Under the pieces are notes generated by a model. That model was not told where the DNA came from. It did not search any database and saw nothing but the letters and a program-made list of their open reading frames with translations. A DNA stretch of 64,000 bases from Curtobacterium luteum (GTDB lineage Bacteria; Actinomycetota; Actinomycetes; Actinomycetales; Microbacteriaceae), in the NCBI RefSeq assembly GCF_014646995.1, contig NZ_BMOI01000001.1, positions 672,432 to 736,431 of the forward strand, given 5' to 3'. Below, in pieces: positions 63,116 through 64,000 of this stretch. The position numbers and the translations under genes are program-made. Position 1 is the first letter of the stretch. Each line of letters starts with the position of its first letter.

Positions 63116-63888
63116 GCCGCCGGACGGCATCGCACCGGACTCCGGACGAGCCGCGCACGCACGGCCGTCGACGGACACTGGCGATCGCGATCGGCGTCGC
63201 GGTGGTGCTCGCCGGCGGCGCCGTGGCCGGGGTGGCCGTCGCCGCGTCGAACGGGGACGAGACCCGTGCCGCGTCAGCCCCAGCCGCCGCGTCGGCATCG
63301 GCGTCGGCGGGCCGGTCGGACTCGGCGGGCCGGTCGGACTCCGCGGGCCGGTCGGACTCCGCGGGCCGGTCGGACTCGGCGGGCCGCTCGGCCTCCGCTG
63401 CCGACGGGTTCCAGGACCCCGCTGCCCCGGCGGCGGTCTCCACGGCGACGCCGGTCCGCGTCGCGATCCCCGCGATCGGGGTGTCGAGCGGCCTGGAGGA
63501 CCTGCACCGCGGGTCCGCGGGCGAGCTCGACCCGCCGAAGGACTGGGACAGCGCGGGCTGGTTCAGCGACGGCATCGTCCCCGGCCAGGTCGGCCCCGCC
63601 GTGATCGCGGGGCACGTCGACTCCCCCACGAGCGCCGCGGTGTTCTACCGACTCGACGAGCTCGTCGCCGGCGACCGGATCACCGTCACGATGTCCGACG
63701 GGAGCACCCGGGTGTTCGAGGTGCAGCGTTCGGAGCGCGCCGCGAAGACCGCCTTCCCCACGAGCGACGTGTACGGCACGTCCCCCACGCCCGCGCTGCG
63801 GCTGATCACGTGCGACGGCACGTTCGACACCGCGACCGGGCACTACACCGACAACCTCATCGTGTTCGCGACCCTCGTGCACGACTGA
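63112..63888 (+). CDS. Class F sortase
   Basis: 258-aa transpeptidase. N-terminal membrane anchor (LAIAIGVAVVLAGGAVAGVA), then a Ser/Ala-rich linker with four to five GRSDSA repeats, and the sortase domain from about residue 110: VRVAIPAIGVSSGLED, PAVIAGHVDSPTSAAVFYRL with the catalytic His, LRLITCDGTFDTATGHYTDN with the catalytic Cys. Class F sortases attach proteins to the actinobacterial wall, but substrates are poorly known and no LPxTG protein is encoded in this window. GTG start coupled to the GH8 gene. Confidence 0.9.
   Translation: MSRRTASHRTPDEPRTHGRRRTLAIAIGVAVVLAGGAVAGVAVAASNGDETRAASAPAAASASASAGRSDSAGRSDSAGRSDSAGRSDSAGRSASAADGFQDPAAPAAVSTATPVRVAIPAIGVSSGLEDLHRGSAGELDPPKDWDSAGWFSDGIVPGQVGPAVIAGHVDSPTSAAVFYRLDELVAGDRITVTMSDGSTRVFEVQRSERAAKTAFPTSDVYGTSPTPALRLITCDGTFDTATGHYTDNLIVFATLVHD
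63309..63392. repeat. 18-bp tandem repeat in the sortase gene
   Basis: Four to five copies of GGCCGGTCGGACTCSGCG encode GRSDSA in the linker between anchor and catalytic domain. Confidence 0.9.
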
Positions 63889-63923
63889 CCGACAGCCCCA
63901 CCGACCCGAACTGGAGCCCTGTG

Positions 63924-64000
63924 ATGAACGAGTCCCTGGTCATCATCCCGACGTACGACGAGGCGGAGAACATCCGTCCGATCGTGGCGCGCACCCTCGC
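63924..64000 (+). CDS. Polyprenol monophosphomannose synthase, 5' end
   Basis: Only 25 codons are inside the window: MNESLVIIPTYDEAENIRPI then VART. This is the GT2 N-terminus of DPM1/Ppm1-type enzymes, which make polyprenyl-phosphate-mannose, the donor of GT-C transferases such as the one at 58974. A GTG three bases upstream is an alternative start. GGAGCCCT serves as RBS. The gene continues past the right edge. Confidence 0.85.
   Translation, partial: MNESLVIIPTYDEAENIRPIVARTL

Noticed and set aside
63112..63888. LPxTG substrate for the sortase in the same operon
   Set aside because: The DUF4397 and GH8 products end without LPxTG plus hydrophobic tail.

Overview
The window is about 70% GC chromosomal DNA from an actinobacterium. 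Codons are strongly G/C-ending, GTG starts are common, and many genes appear to be read from leaderless transcripts. The gene content (DUF4191 and RDD genes beside glnA, GlnE between two glutamine synthetases, polyphosphate glucokinase, class F sortase, MhuD-type heme oxygenase) fits Microbacteriaceae, and a plant-associated genus such as Curtobacterium is my best guess. That assignment is inference. I see no transposase, integrase, CRISPR array or tRNA gene.

Layout. 0-12.4 kb is core housekeeping: the 5' part of the primary sigma factor gene, an MFS permease, a PAC2 protein, leucyl aminopeptidase, lpdA and the dehydrogenase E2 gene sucB, an unusual kinase-like membrane protein, a DUF4191 protein, an RDD protein and glnA1. 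glnA1 has two textbook GlnR boxes. 12.6-17.2 kb (minus strand) is a polysaccharide operon: processive GT2 synthase, GH26 hydrolase and UDP-glucose dehydrogenase (split by a one-base frameshift). Its long leader carries two GTAAC-n6-GTAAC boxes. 17.9-22.6 kb holds glnE, glnA2 and a 58-aa SPOR-like protein. 23.2-27.4 kb holds map, ppgK, the RNase P RNA, and the zinc-ribbon-like/Nif3 pair. From memory, pepA-E2-DUF4191-RDD-glnA1-glnE-glnA2-(zinc ribbon-Nif3) is the order of Mycobacterium tuberculosis Rv2213-Rv2230, so the polysaccharide operon interrupts a conserved block and lipB/lipA are absent from their usual place.

27.5-40.8 kb is mixed: a repeat-rich hypothetical protein, a small hydrolase, an AraC regulator, a STAS/anti-sigma pair, a Bcr-type exporter, PEP carboxylase, an iron-box-controlled heme oxygenase-like gene divergent from a siderophore-interacting protein, a BLUF blue-light sensor, two nuclease-like proteins and a CE7 esterase. 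41-48.7 kb has a polar amino-acid ABC transporter and a four-gene flavin monooxygenase operon that share a 13-bp upstream motif, which suggests one sulfur/nitrogen scavenging module. 48.9-56.8 kb has a histidine phosphatase, a DUF1684 protein, an SDR, an HD protein, a GH16 glucanase, a TetR regulator, an MhuD-like heme monooxygenase and an ArsR/CDF metal-efflux pair. 57-64 kb is a second surface-glycan operon: GtrA, processive GT2, ArnT/PMT-type transferase, DUF4397 exported protein, GH8 hydrolase, class F sortase and the start of a polyprenol-phosphate mannose synthase.

The strongest new-looking signals are: (1) two loci that each pair a membrane processive synthase with a dedicated glycoside hydrolase; (2) at least 21 genes with a TAnnnT box 6-7 nt before the start codon; (3) several families of intergenic repeats, including GGAGGC-type palindromes with perfect stems up to 24 bp; (4) a heme oxygenase homologue that appears to lack its proximal histidine; and (5) a kinase-like protein with a degraded catalytic loop.
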